Positions 8,024 to 17,950 of a DNA stretch of 18,713 bases are shown one piece after another (the stretch's first letter is position 1; each line of letters begins with the position of its first letter). The DNA is from Emmonsiellopsis sp. PD_33 (Eukaryota; Ascomycota; Eurotiomycetes; Onygenales; Ajellomycetaceae). The DNA is taken from assembly GCA_032988165.1 (NCBI GenBank), contig JANTQF010000512.1, positions 1-18,713 of the forward strand, in the 5' to 3' direction. The position numbers were made by a program, and so were the translations under genes. The notes under the pieces were generated by a model. It ran no database searches. It saw only the letters and a list, made by a program, of their open reading frames with translations, and had not been told where the DNA came from.

Positions 8024-11000
8024 CATCGATTGTTTCCCTCTCCATGACTTTATGGTCTTGTGCATCCATAGGTATGCTGACTATGTCGTTGTACGCGGGG
8101 GGGTCTTCCATGTTGACCTCAACGACCGGTGGATCCTCCGTTTCGGGGTCCACCAACCCATTGGATTGCGGGGTGGCCATCACCATCTCCGCCGGCGTCT
8201 CAGGAGGCACGACCACCTGGATGTTGCGATTCACCGGCTTGACAAGGCGATGTTGCAGAGACTCGTTAATGTATACGAGGAAGTACGGGGTGGGAGGATT
8301 GAGCATTTGTGGACTGTCGAAAATCTCTGCCCTGTTATGAACCTCTGTAACCTCGCTATCGTTGTATTTGCGCCATATATCCTGTTCAATGTCATAGATA
8401 TAGATGTAGTAATGCCCGAACTCAACAGAGCCGTGGTGCATGAAAACGGCATATAGTCGATAAGAAAGCTTGCGCAGGTCGGCAAACTGCGATGCAATCA
8501 ATGAATTTAGGTGCTTTTCTTGCGCTTCAATGTCTGTATATCACAATTAATACCACATGTATGAATGAAAGGCGCAAGCGTAACGTACTTTTGATCTCAT
8601 CGCGAACCATGTCTTCGACTGCCGTCAGGCGCGACAGGATCCCATCATCAACCTCAATCGCCTCATTACGAAGGTGGTCCCACTCTCTAAACTCCATTAG
8701 ATATTGAACTTGGGCCTTGGCTTCTCTGAAGACATCAGGCAGATACTCCCAATTCTATGCAACGATGCCAATTAGTTTACCCTACAGTGCAAAGTGAATC
8801 AAGGAGAAACTATACCTCAGAGTTAACAAGCTCGGCCTTGCGAGCCGCCAATTTTCGGAGTTCTTCCTTCCACTGCCAGCACTCATGACGTCGGGCTTGT
8901 ATCTCGGTATTCCCCGGCGACTCCATATACCGATCCATGTATATCCTTTCCTTTAGATCCAAGTGGTGAGTGGACTTGAACGAAGTCTTCTTAACTTGGT
9001 CAAATTGAACGCGCTGTACTTGGATTTGAAGGACCGGGGGAAGCTTGCTAATGGTGCCGAATTGGTCCACTTCACTTCCGTCAACTTCCACTTTCTGCAC
9101 ATCAAAAGCTCCATCAATAGCAGCGTAGATGTCTTTCGAGCCGGTAGCAACGTCAACCTTGATGTCCGACCAAATTTCTTCTTTGGATCGTATCCCACTT
9201 TTGTCGGTGATGTGTGATTTGGTCCTCCCATAAAATACACTGGACCGTATGTTAGTATTGGGCAATTTAAATTAGACCGCGTCGACTTACTCGGTTATTC
9301 TATCAAGCTGTTCTCCGTCTTGGTCTAATTTAAGAGGTCTGACAGCGCATTGGGCCTGGAAAAGAACATTATTGATCACCTCTGTGACATCTTGCTGCGC
9401 CCCGAGCTCAACTTCTTCCTTTAGTCGTTTCTGGTCAGCTTGTGCCGTTGGTCGCGGTGGCACGGGAGGTGGCCTGTTAGGCGGACTGATAGGTTCGAGT
9501 GAGGGTTTGTCATGTGCGGTTTGAACTTCTTGGGCGGGAGCCACGTCCGTCATCTCAACAAGATTGTCTTCAACAGACGGCACTAGGTTTTCTTTATCGT
9601 CTGCTGTCAATGAGACCAGTGTAATCTCGCTATCCTCATCCAGGGCGCCCTCTCCCATTGGATTGTCGGCCGAATTTGCGGGAGCACTGGGCGGTCCTAG
9701 GGGTCCCATAATAGGCATACCGTGCAATTCGCCCAGCCCCGGTCGTGCGTTCGACACCAATGATCTCCTCCGGATAGCTGCCTCATTCGAAGAGCTAATT
9801 AGAGTCAGCCTTGCCAGTTCATGCTCTGGCGTAACGGATGGAGTAGGCGAAGAAATCATGTTTTTGAATAGTCCCTGGAGCTCCCGGAGAACTACCGGCC
9901 CTGTTAGCTCTCACCCGTACATGGATACGCAGCTAAACTTACACTTCTGGGATCGTTCTATTTCCGATCGTGACACACGCCGAGAGCCAATCTTTTTCTT
10001 CGCGACGCTTTCCTCATCTAGAGGCATTATGTTGTCATCGAAGTTGACGACCATTTCGCAGAATGGGATTATAGTAAAGTAAAATTGGAGCAAGCTATTA
10101 AGGTAGCAAGTGTTGCCGATATTTTGTAGTCCGACTGGCCATTCCATCAGGACGCGGTTTGTTTGCGTGGTCTCGTCTGCAAGCGAGTTACTTAAGAGGG
10201 CACTTTGTTTCTCCTTTGCAATAATACTGAGGGCCTTTCTGTATGACTCAATTTGACCAGGAGCCTCACTGCAACAGACAGAGAATGCCGCGAGAATGGC
10301 TGCATCGTCCACAGTTCTGTCAGGGATCTGAAGAAGCCTAAATGCCTCGGCAGCATCCATCTCAGTTGCTCCTAATTCTCCAGTACTGAGGAAGTAACGC
10401 AGCGGCTCTGATTTGCGTGCCTCGGCGATCAACTCAATGGCCTTCCGTGCAATATGTTTACAGGCTGGATTGTCGCTGAGCTAAAAGGCAAGGTAAGTAT
10501 TTATACGCCAGGAAAACTGCTGAATTCTCGTACCTTCGCAGTATACATGGAAACGATGAAATCATCCGAAGTATTGCTCTCTGCTCCCAGGAAGAGCAGG
10601 GCCTGTTGGACGGTAGACACGCCTAATAAAGATTAGCTTGCGGAGGCCGGTGCTCGATGCAGGATACATACGTTCTTCAGCAGCAGACTTGATCTTTTCG
10701 CTTTTTCGACTGTCTCCGATTCGCCAGAGGTGCCTTCTCATCTCCATGTCCTTATTGGGAGAATTGCTAAGAAGATAAAAAAATGCCTCCAGTATATCAT
10801 CATCTTTCGTGCTTGAATCTCGGGAATCGAATCCAAAATATGCATAGGCGTTCGGAATGTCATCATCGGCGTATCGACCAGACTGATACTCCGTGTCAAC
10901 AGCGTCTTGTATTAGGGAATCCATGTCGCCCCTCCAACGGCCGATAGACCGGAGACATCTAAGATAATAAGGAGCCCGAATTGGATCTGTGGTGACCTGT

Positions 11001-12345
11001 CGACGATATGCTTCAATGATTAGTGCACTGGACATGTCACTCTTCGCCCCCAGGTCCTCGTAATACCTGTAACCGCGTTAGAAAAGCATTACTATCACAA
11101 AATCCATCACCGGTACTTACGGGGCCCTTTCCATGTTTGGATTCTCTGTTCCACGGAAGCGTGCGGTATCGTCTGCCAAGTGTAAGTTCGGGATCTATTT
11201 ACTGATTATCTAGAAACACCTACAGTCCAATGAGCCAAGAAGCCGGTGTATCTTCCTTATGGCATTGTCAGGGGCCCCACGTGGCTGCCCCTCCAGCTCG
11301 TGTTCGGGTCTTTGGTGAATAAGGACGAGGAGTTCACTAGAAACGTTGTCGAGGAAAGTGTTTTGATCGTCTTCATATGGCGGTGGCGCACCAGTATTTG
11401 CACGAGGAGGGTCCCAGAAGTCACCCTGGCAGCAGGTAGGAATGTCAGAACCGAGTCGACAAGGGCCAGGAAAAAGATAGATGACCGATACATACCTTTC
11501 GAGTAAATCCTATAAACTCCAAAATATCTTTGCAAGGCTCTCCGGCCACCCCAAAGCAGACAACAAACCGCTTGTTTGATATGGAAATTGACTTGCTCCG
11601 CTGGCTTTCATGCAAAGCATGCTCGATGTAGATCCGGAGGTTCGTCAACACAGAGATGGGAAATGGGCGACTAAGACCCTCCAGCCGTTCAGGAAGAGCG
11701 GCCAAAGCGTCGTCGGTCCTCTGCTTGAGTAGTTCTGCACTGGTTAGGATGTTCACCCACTCCGGCGAAAGAGCGGGCGAGAGCAGCTGCACGGAGACGG
11801 AGACAGAGCACTGTGGGTACGAGCAACGGAAAAAGTGAGACTCCTGCCGCTGACCCTTTACGCTGAAAGGGTTCGATGTATTTGGGGTGTTGCTATGTGT
11901 GTAGACGAGGTGATGTAGTTGGCTAGGACATTGAGAGGACTCGTTCTCCTGAGTTAATTTGAGCTGCAGATGATAGCGGCAGAGCAAGCAGACAGCAGAA
12001 ATCCTATATACCGTCTTTGCGGCAGGCTGAAACCCTTCGGGAGGAAGTTTCGTCTGGTTACGTTTGGTGACGTAGCGATGGGGACATGCGCGTCCGGAGA
12101 CAATCTCAGGATAGTGACTATTGGCGTCGTATATAACGGGGGAGATCTGGGTTAGGAGGTTGAAGCCCGAACTAGGCGGATTTGCAGGGTCGTAGTAGAG
12201 AAGGTCCTCGATGAAGCGGGGGGTAGTTTTCCCTAAGAAGCCACGCAGAACAGATATGTCAGCGAAGTGCTAGACTAGAGAGAAGCAGGGGGACGGGGAG
12301 ACCGGGGAGCTCAGGAACCGTACCAGGCCGCCGCGGAATGTCCAT
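7950..12345 (-). CDS. Ubp2-like ubiquitin-specific protease (C19 family deubiquitinase)
   Basis: Eleven exons: 12345-12324, 12232-11496, 11425-11224, 11172-11121, 11066-10672, 10622-10534, 10480-9943, 9900-9291, 9239-8816, 8754-8589 and 8533-7950. They sum to exactly 1272 codons plus stop. The intron 9942-9902 is only 41 nt. The enzyme removes ubiquitin from proteins as a thiol protease. The Cys box is GLQNIGNTCYLNSLLQFYF (catalytic Cys ~624) and the His box is HHGSVEFGHYYIYIYD (His ~1119), with YNDSEV (Asn/Asp ~1136-1137) after it. About 490 residues separate the boxes, including a disordered Pro-rich stretch (PPNRPPPVPPRP) and charged helices (~970-1075). The N-terminal part holds Cys/His clusters (ACPH, VCLLCRYH, FRCSYPQC) suggesting metal binding. 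Length, large N-terminal region and split catalytic core fit yeast Ubp2, which forms K63-trimming complexes with Rsp5 and Rup1. Orthology is inferred from memory of the family. Start ATG at 12345 precedes the conserved FIEDLLYYDP motif and a 91-nt first intron. Confidence 0.88.
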
Positions 12346-12974
12346 CGAGAGCGCAGGAGATCCCAGCGGATCAAAAGACACCTAGCAGGACGAGTAGAGG
12401 AAGCAGGGGAGTCCAGGTCGAGCGAACAACGCCTGCTAGAGTTCCGCAGCCACAAGGACAGCTACTACGCCTGCGGGAAGAGCGAGGACAGCATGAAGGG
12501 GCGGAGAAAGCGCAGACTGCTCGGCACCGGTTTCTGTAGGCCGCTGGACAGCTGTGAAGACTCTCCTCAGCTCGGGCTGCCGTGAATGCGCGGTGCGAAG
12601 GGCTCGAGGTCGTCGACGTAAATAGTGGGCGTGCTGGGCCAACGAGGGGCAGCAGAGGCAGCAGAGAGAACGGGAGAAATAGTCGTGGGACTAGGCACTC
12701 CTCCAGAAAGCGCAAAAAGGGCGAGTGCAGCAGCAGCAGGGGCAGCAGGGGGAGGGGGAGGAGTGGGATAGACACATAAAAGTGAGGTTGAGGTTGAAGT
12801 TGAGGTTGTCCTGGTATGGAATGCGGCTCTGGGAGCTCGAAGTTCCCCAAACGGCTGCCAAGACATTTCTGGAGCGAGCAACATTCCGGCAACATCAGCA
12901 TCATCGTCGCCAATTCCCACGCCCCCCTCCTCCGCCCTCTACAAGTGTCCGCTCTCTTCTCTGCCGGAGCAATC
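12346..12974. promoter_or_regulatory. Divergent promoter region between the Ubp2-like and complex I subunit genes
   Basis: A 629-bp spacer, rich in GCAGCAG and purine repeats on the plus strand, including a GAGGTTGAGGTTGAAGTTGA repeat near 12781-12806. A CCAAT pentamer is at 12909-12913, 62 bp before the complex I subunit ATG. The long open frames on both strands here arise from the repeats and show no domain. An in-frame upstream ATG at 12816 could extend the complex I subunit by 53 residues but is not favoured. Confidence 0.6.
12909..12913 (+). promoter_or_regulatory. CCAAT box
   Basis: CCAAT lies 62 bp upstream of the complex I subunit start. In fungi the HAP/CCAAT-binding complex often controls respiratory chain genes, so the placement is sensible, but a pentamer alone is weak evidence. 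Confidence 0.3.
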
Positions 12975-13777
12975 ATGTCTTCCCCAGCCGAAGAGACGCC
13001 CTACCACCCCCAGGATGCTATTTCCGCCACCGTCAACACCACCCTGGTGACCGGCGCTGTCGGGCTTTTTGCCTCGTCCGTGCAAAACACCCTCCAGAAG
13101 CGCAACTACGGCCCCTGGGGTGTTGTCACCAAGACCGGTGGCACAATTGCTCTGTTCGGTACGATGTCTCTTCAATGCCTGTCCCGAAATGCGTCGTGTG
13201 CGGTTGGAAACTTACTGACGCCGTTTTGTAGCCTCCGTCGGTGGTGCGTATCAGTTCGCCAGAATAGCGGCGGCAAACCTGCGAGAGAAGGAAGACCACT
13301 GGAACGCTGCATGGGGTGGTTTCTTTGGTGGAGCAGCCATTGGACTGCGCGGTTTGTTTGATCCGCTCCCTAATTGGGCCTGAACCTGGATACTGACCGT
13401 GGTGTCCCTGCAGCCCGTACATTCCCCGCCGTCCTTGGATACGGTGTCGTCGTGGCCACCGTCCTTAGCGTTTTCGAGTACACCGGAGGAAGTCTTGCAG
13501 GAAAAGGAAAGGATGTCACAGAGGATGAATTTGCGAGAAGACAAAAATTGCGGACCAACTACCGCAGTCCGATGGAGGAGACAATTGAACAGCTTGGCGA
13601 AGGAAGAGGTACGCACAGCATCCCTCCATCCGGACTATTTCCCGTCGTCCTAATGACGATTTTACTGACCTTTCCCTAGGTGTCCGCGGCCCAGGCTACG
13701 AGGAGCGACGGCGCCAGAGAATAAAGGAGAACTATGGTATTGACGTGCCTGCCACACCACAACCAGCCGGACCATGA
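12975..13777 (+). CDS. NADH:ubiquinone oxidoreductase 21.3 kDa-type subunit (NDUFA11/B14.7 family)
   Basis: Four exons: 12975-13158, 13232-13351, 13414-13608 and 13680-13777 (introns of 73, 62 and 71 nt), giving 198 aa. All three introns interrupt after the first base of a codon. The protein is an accessory membrane-arm subunit of mitochondrial complex I from the Tim17/Tim22/Tim23-like family. Four glycine-rich hydrophobic segments are visible at about 16-36 (VTGAVGLFASSVQ), 49-68 (KTGGTIALFASVGGAYQFA), 86-103 (WGGFFGGAAIGLR) and 105-126 (FPAVLGYGVVVATVLSVFEY). A charged matrix- or IMS-facing tail follows (DEFARRQKLRTNYRSPMEE, then YEERRRQRIKENYGIDVP). Length fits the Neurospora 21.3 kDa subunit known as NUO-21.3b. 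The MSSPAEETPYHPQDA start was chosen because related proteins begin with a short acidic leader before the YHP-DA motif. No cleavable presequence is evident, normal for this family. Confidence 0.9.
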
Positions 13778-14225
13778 CGGCAGCGTTCCAATATTGCATA
13801 TACATTTCCCTAACCATATCCACGTCTTTGCTTGCGTTTCCTTGCCATTTCTTCTTTGTAGCATATTTTATTTTGGGGACTCGCAATCCACTGGGGTATT
13901 GTTTCCTCACTGCCCTCTCTCTTCCTTGTGTACCGTCCGGCGCCTTCTTATCATTTGTCACAGACCGGGCGTTGCAACATAAAACCCGCGCTTAGGCTTC
14001 ACCAACGGGAGGTGTCAATTGGGCTACATCGTGTACGGATTAAAAGCTTGCATGTTGCTCCTTCAGCCACATGGAACGGCCTTCCCCGAGAGACGGGGAT
14101 TGCCATTTGTCCTTGTATAAGACAGCAATATCAACAGACAAACCTACGCTATCATTCCCTTCCTAGTTGCAGTGTTTCCCCAGCCCACAGCTACACATTG
14201 CAGCCGCTGCTGGTGGAATATCTGG

Positions 14226-14233
14226 CACGTGAC
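14226..14233 (+). promoter_or_regulatory. CACGTGAC E-box-type site, second copy
   Basis: Identical to the site at 3491-3498, including flanks (GGCACGTGACTG). It lies about 450 bp after the complex I subunit stop codon and about 950 bp before the SLM-type start. A Cbf1/bHLH-type factor is the natural candidate, by motif only. Confidence 0.35.
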
Positions 14234-15000
14234 TGACCATCAGCCACGGATGCTTAGTCATCCACCCAAGCCGCATTGTGACGTCGACAGTTGAGAATAT
14301 TTCTATACAGAAACCGAGGATAGTTACAAGAACAGGCTGATGGGTTGATGTTGGGTGCTAGATTGGACCAGAAATAGCAAGGGACCATGCCATTCCCCCG
14401 TCCCTCCACGTCATGGTTATATTATTGCCTGCCAGCCACAGCATGCGCTGGCTTCTAGAAAGGCGTGTATTTGGTTTTCAATACAGCGCTTCCATTGCAC
14501 AACAAGAGCACATCCGAGCAGTTGGTGACACTGGGAGGCCGTAGACAGAGAAGACGAGACAAAGAACACATTGAGATGTAGCAGTACTCCAGACAGAGAA
14601 TACCCCGTATCCAACACCCTGAAGCACCGACAATCCCCCCTCTGCCCCTTTCCCGCCTCAACAAAGAAAACAGCCACCCGTATTGTGCCCGTAAGTACCA
14701 CCCCATGCCGCGCCCGCCAAATCCCGCCCCAGCACTATGGGCTGGTACATGCCCGCCTTCCCCAGCGCCGCCCATCTCGACGTCATCCTGTCAACCGCCG
14801 CGATTCTTCTGGTTCCGCGAAGCCTATTGCCCTTTGCCCTTCCGCCGGGGCCCTCAGTCCGCCCATTCTTCCTGTCAGTCCGCCCATCGCCGTTGTCCGC
14901 GCATTGCAGAGCTACACAACGAATACCTGCACGCCCTATTCCCGCTCCCTATCCTCTCGCAGCGGGCGGACTTTTGGAGCCCAGCCGCCTGCATCAGAAC

Positions 15001-15017
15001 CACACACACACACACAC
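15001..15017. repeat. CA dinucleotide microsatellite
   Basis: Eight CA units lie about 160 bp upstream of the SLM-type start codon, probably in its 5' UTR or core promoter. Confidence 0.8.
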
Positions 15018-15178
15018 CATAGTTACCACGTTCGACGAGTATCCTTGGGATAACCTAGCGGTGGGGGCCTTGTGCGAGGCGGGGGCCGCCATACAGCAGC
15101 TTGCAGTCGAAGCACAAAACCCGCTGGAAGCTCCCACGAAGCACAAACCCAAGTCAGACCTGAAATAACCTAACCCCC

Positions 15179-17950
15179 ATGGCTACCCGATCCCGCACCC
15201 CGTCCCACGATGTATATGCAGCTGCTCCCAACCCGACCGAGCCCGCGCACTTGACTCAGACATACGGCTCTGTGTCTGGTGGCGGCGGTGGAGGTGGAGC
15301 TGCTGGTGGTGCTGGTGGTGCTGGTGGAGGTGGAGGCTCGCGCCCAAACTCCTACATGGCCACCAATTCCATCGTCCCGTCTGATTTCCAGGTGAGGGGC
15401 GTGCCCGCCAACTACCCAGCTGCTGCCGCCGCTTCTCAGCCGACGCGGTTCCAGGAGGACTTTACCCTCAGCCAGCGTGGATCGGTGATGATCGATGGCG
15501 TTCCACATCCGCATCCTCCTCCTCCGGGTGAACTGCAGCGGGCTGATTCGCAGATGTCAGTGGCTCAGTCGATGCTGCTGCCGTCGCGGGCGGGAACTCT
15601 GAAGAAGAAAGCTTCGTTAAGTAAGAAGGGGAGTTTGCGCAGGGGTGGGAGTCGGAGGAGTAGTCGCGCGGGCAGCGTGAAGAGTATGGAGCTTGGTGAC
15701 TGGAGGAATTTTAAGCCGGGGGATGATGTCGTGGATCATGATGAGAATAATGCTTTCCATATTCCCATTCCGACGACGGGGAGTCCGACGGATGTGCTGG
15801 CTGCGAGGTTTCAGGGTAAGGCATTTCCGGGTTTTATTGCCATTGAACTTCTTGTCCATGCCTCTGTTTGTTTTGGGAATTGGTTTGGAGAAAAGCAATA
15901 GCTAACATTTGATGCAGCGTGGCGCAAGGTATTGAAAGACCTGGTCTCCGTTTTCCGTGAAATCCAAAAGTCCTACGAAACAAGGGCGAAGCTCCTCATT
16001 ACTACGTCGAATACGATGAACAGCATCATTTACCCCGAGACCTTCCTCACTAGTAATGGCATCGCAGAAGCTACAAATATACTGAGGGACTATCATAAAC
16101 TGGCGCTGCAGGAAACGAACAAAGCGCGGGCTCTTGAAACCGACGTCATTGTGCAGTTGACGGGCCTTAGGGCCGACCTGCAACAGAAGATCAAAGAGAT
16201 CAAGAGCCTCTCGGGTGATTTCAAGAACTCTGTTCACAAGGAAGTGGAAGGGACCCGCAAGGCGGTAGATAGTCTACAACGCTCCATTTCGCTGGTAGAT
16301 ACCGATCCGTCAGCTACTTCGGGCAAGGGAGACCCCTTCCTCCTAAAGTGCGCGGTTGATAGACAGCTCGAAAAGCAGATTGAGGAGGAAAACTACCTGC
16401 ATCGCGTATGTATTGCTATGACCCATCCAATGCTAACCGCCATAGCTGCTAACTCCCGGGTAGGCGTTTCTAAACCTAGAAAGCTCAGGGCGTGAGCTAG
16501 AAGCCATAGTCGTTGGCGAAATCCAAAAAGCGTACAACCTTTATGCCAATCTTCTAAGGCGTGACGCAGAGGTGGCAACCCAGGCAGCAGATCAACTATC
16601 CAATGGCCCAGTCAGCATGCCAAAGGACCATGAATGGAGCGCCTTCATCTCCAACAACGACCATCTAGTCGATCCAAAGCTACCGCTACGACATTTTGAG
16701 AACATTACTTATCCTGGAAGGGACCATCCCGCGGCTGCAGAAGTGCGTTCTGGCATGCTGGAACGGAAGAGCAAATATTTGAAAAGTTATACGCCCGGTT
16801 GGTAAGTGTTTTATCTATGTTGTTTGAAGATAGTCGCCGCCTAAACTGATCGGTTTGGTGTAGGTACGTCTTGTCGCCAACCCATCTACACGAGTATAAG
16901 TCTGCGGATCGAATCGAGTTTCAGACTCCAGTGATGTCTTTATACCTCCCGGAGCAAAAGCTGGGCTCCCATTCCCAGGATAGTTCAACATCCCACAAGT
17001 TTATGCTCAAGGGGCGGCAAACTGGATCAATGCATCGTGGCCATGCATGGGTATTCCGGGCTGAATCCCACGATACTATGCTCGCATGGTACGAGGATAT
17101 CAAAAATTTGACCGAGATTACCGGCGAAGCCCGTAACGCCTTTGTTCGTCGGCACGCACGCACTCTGAGCGGTGGAAGCTATCGTCCCGGGTCTATTAGC
17201 AGTGACGGTGTCATGGACGAAGACGAGGCCGACGAGACGCCGTACTCCGCATCCGTAGACCATGTGATGCCAAACTATGGACCACCCACGGCGGATGGAC
17301 AGTGGCAACGTCCCCAACCAGGTGGGCGCTTTCCAAGTGATGATGTCCAAACCAACCGACACTTACACATGTCTTATGCTCCATCTAGCCGAGAAAGCTT
17401 TGGAGATCGAAACGAAATAGTCCAAACTGGGCCCCATCCGGATCATATCACACTTGTACCCTATGATCAAACTAGCGGAAACCGTGTGGATGGAGTAGTT
17501 GGACCTGAACGTCCCTCCATGGATCAGCGTCATGGTAGTAATTACGGCGACTGGATGGCTCCTGCGGCTACTGCATCGCCAATTTCTACGTCCCAGAGAC
17601 ATAACCGCACGTCATACCGAACCCCAACGCCCGATGCTTCTCAAAGACTTCCCACTGGAACTTCACGGTCGCCTTCCAAGAGTGTCCGTTACAACGACCC
17701 GGAAGCCTTGTCTCGTCCTAGCACTTTGGCTGATAACAGGACCAGCGTGACGGCCACCACGACTACCTCGATTATGGACAGTGTACCATACCCCAACGGG
17801 GCATTAGTCGACGGCACGCCTTTATCGAGCCCGGCCACTACAATCGCTCCGACGAACTTTTCGAAGAATACTCCTGAAACCAACGGTCATGCACAGTCGA
17901 TAATTAGTGATTTGAAACTACCTGGACAGTATCCTGGGCCTGGCTCTTAG
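15179..17950 (+). CDS. SLM1/SLM2-type F-BAR and PH-domain protein (TORC2/eisosome pathway)
   Basis: Four exons: 15179-15815, 15918-16405, 16464-16801 and 16864-17950 (introns of 102, 58 and 62 nt), giving 849 aa. Residues 1-205 are disordered, with a polyglycine/alanine run (~35-55) and a Lys/Arg/Ser-rich patch (LKKKASLSKKGSLRRGGSRR, ~140-160) likely to be phosphorylated or bind membrane. Residues ~210-440 form a helical F-BAR-like domain (AWRKVLKDLVSVFREIQKSY, ETRAKLLITTSNTMNSI, RQLEKQIEEENYLHR, ELEAIVVGEIQKAYNLYANL). A PH domain follows at ~470-590 (SGMLERKSKYLKSYTPGWYV, HAWVFRAESHDTMLAWYEDI), with the Lys-rich entry strand expected for phosphoinositide binding. The last ~250 residues are disordered. 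In yeast, Slm1/Slm2 bind PI(4,5)P2, sit at eisosomes and recruit TORC2 to Ypk kinases under membrane stress; calcineurin acts on them. I see no confident PxIxIT calcineurin site. The start lies in a good context (CCCCCATGG). Confidence 0.9.
15277..15340 (+). repeat. GGT/GGA/GCT repeat encoding polyglycine-alanine
   Basis: Imperfect trinucleotide repeats in exon 1 of the SLM-type gene encode a Gly-rich run with AAGGAGGAGGGGG. The codons are mixed, so it is less slippage-prone than the polyserine run at 565-600. Confidence 0.75.

Larger units (their letters stand above)
13778..15178. other. Long spacer: 3' flank of the complex I gene and upstream region of the SLM-type gene
   Basis: About 1.4 kb with no supported gene. 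The first part is pyrimidine-rich and is the likely 3' UTR of the complex I subunit. GGCACGTGACTG occurs at 14224-14235. From about 14620 the sequence is C-rich with several short upstream ATGs (14705, 14737) whose frames are Pro/Ala/His-biased and lack domains. A GTAAGT at 14691-14696 could be the donor of a 5' UTR intron, though I cannot fix the acceptor. A CA dinucleotide run is at 15001-15017. Confidence 0.6.

Noticed and set aside
12816..12974. In-frame upstream ATG extending the complex I subunit by 53 residues
   Set aside because: The extension has no similarity to the family, which starts with a short acidic leader. It lacks targeting-sequence features beyond chance basic residues.
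12371..12976. Leu/Pro/Ser-rich minus-strand frame between the Ubp2-like and complex I genes
   Set aside because: It arises from GCAGCAG and purine repeats in a divergent promoter and has no family resemblance.
14571..15168. Plus-strand frames upstream of the SLM-type gene
   Set aside because: They are Pro/His/Ala-biased, overlap one another in different frames, and show no domain. They are best explained as C-rich 5' leader sequence.
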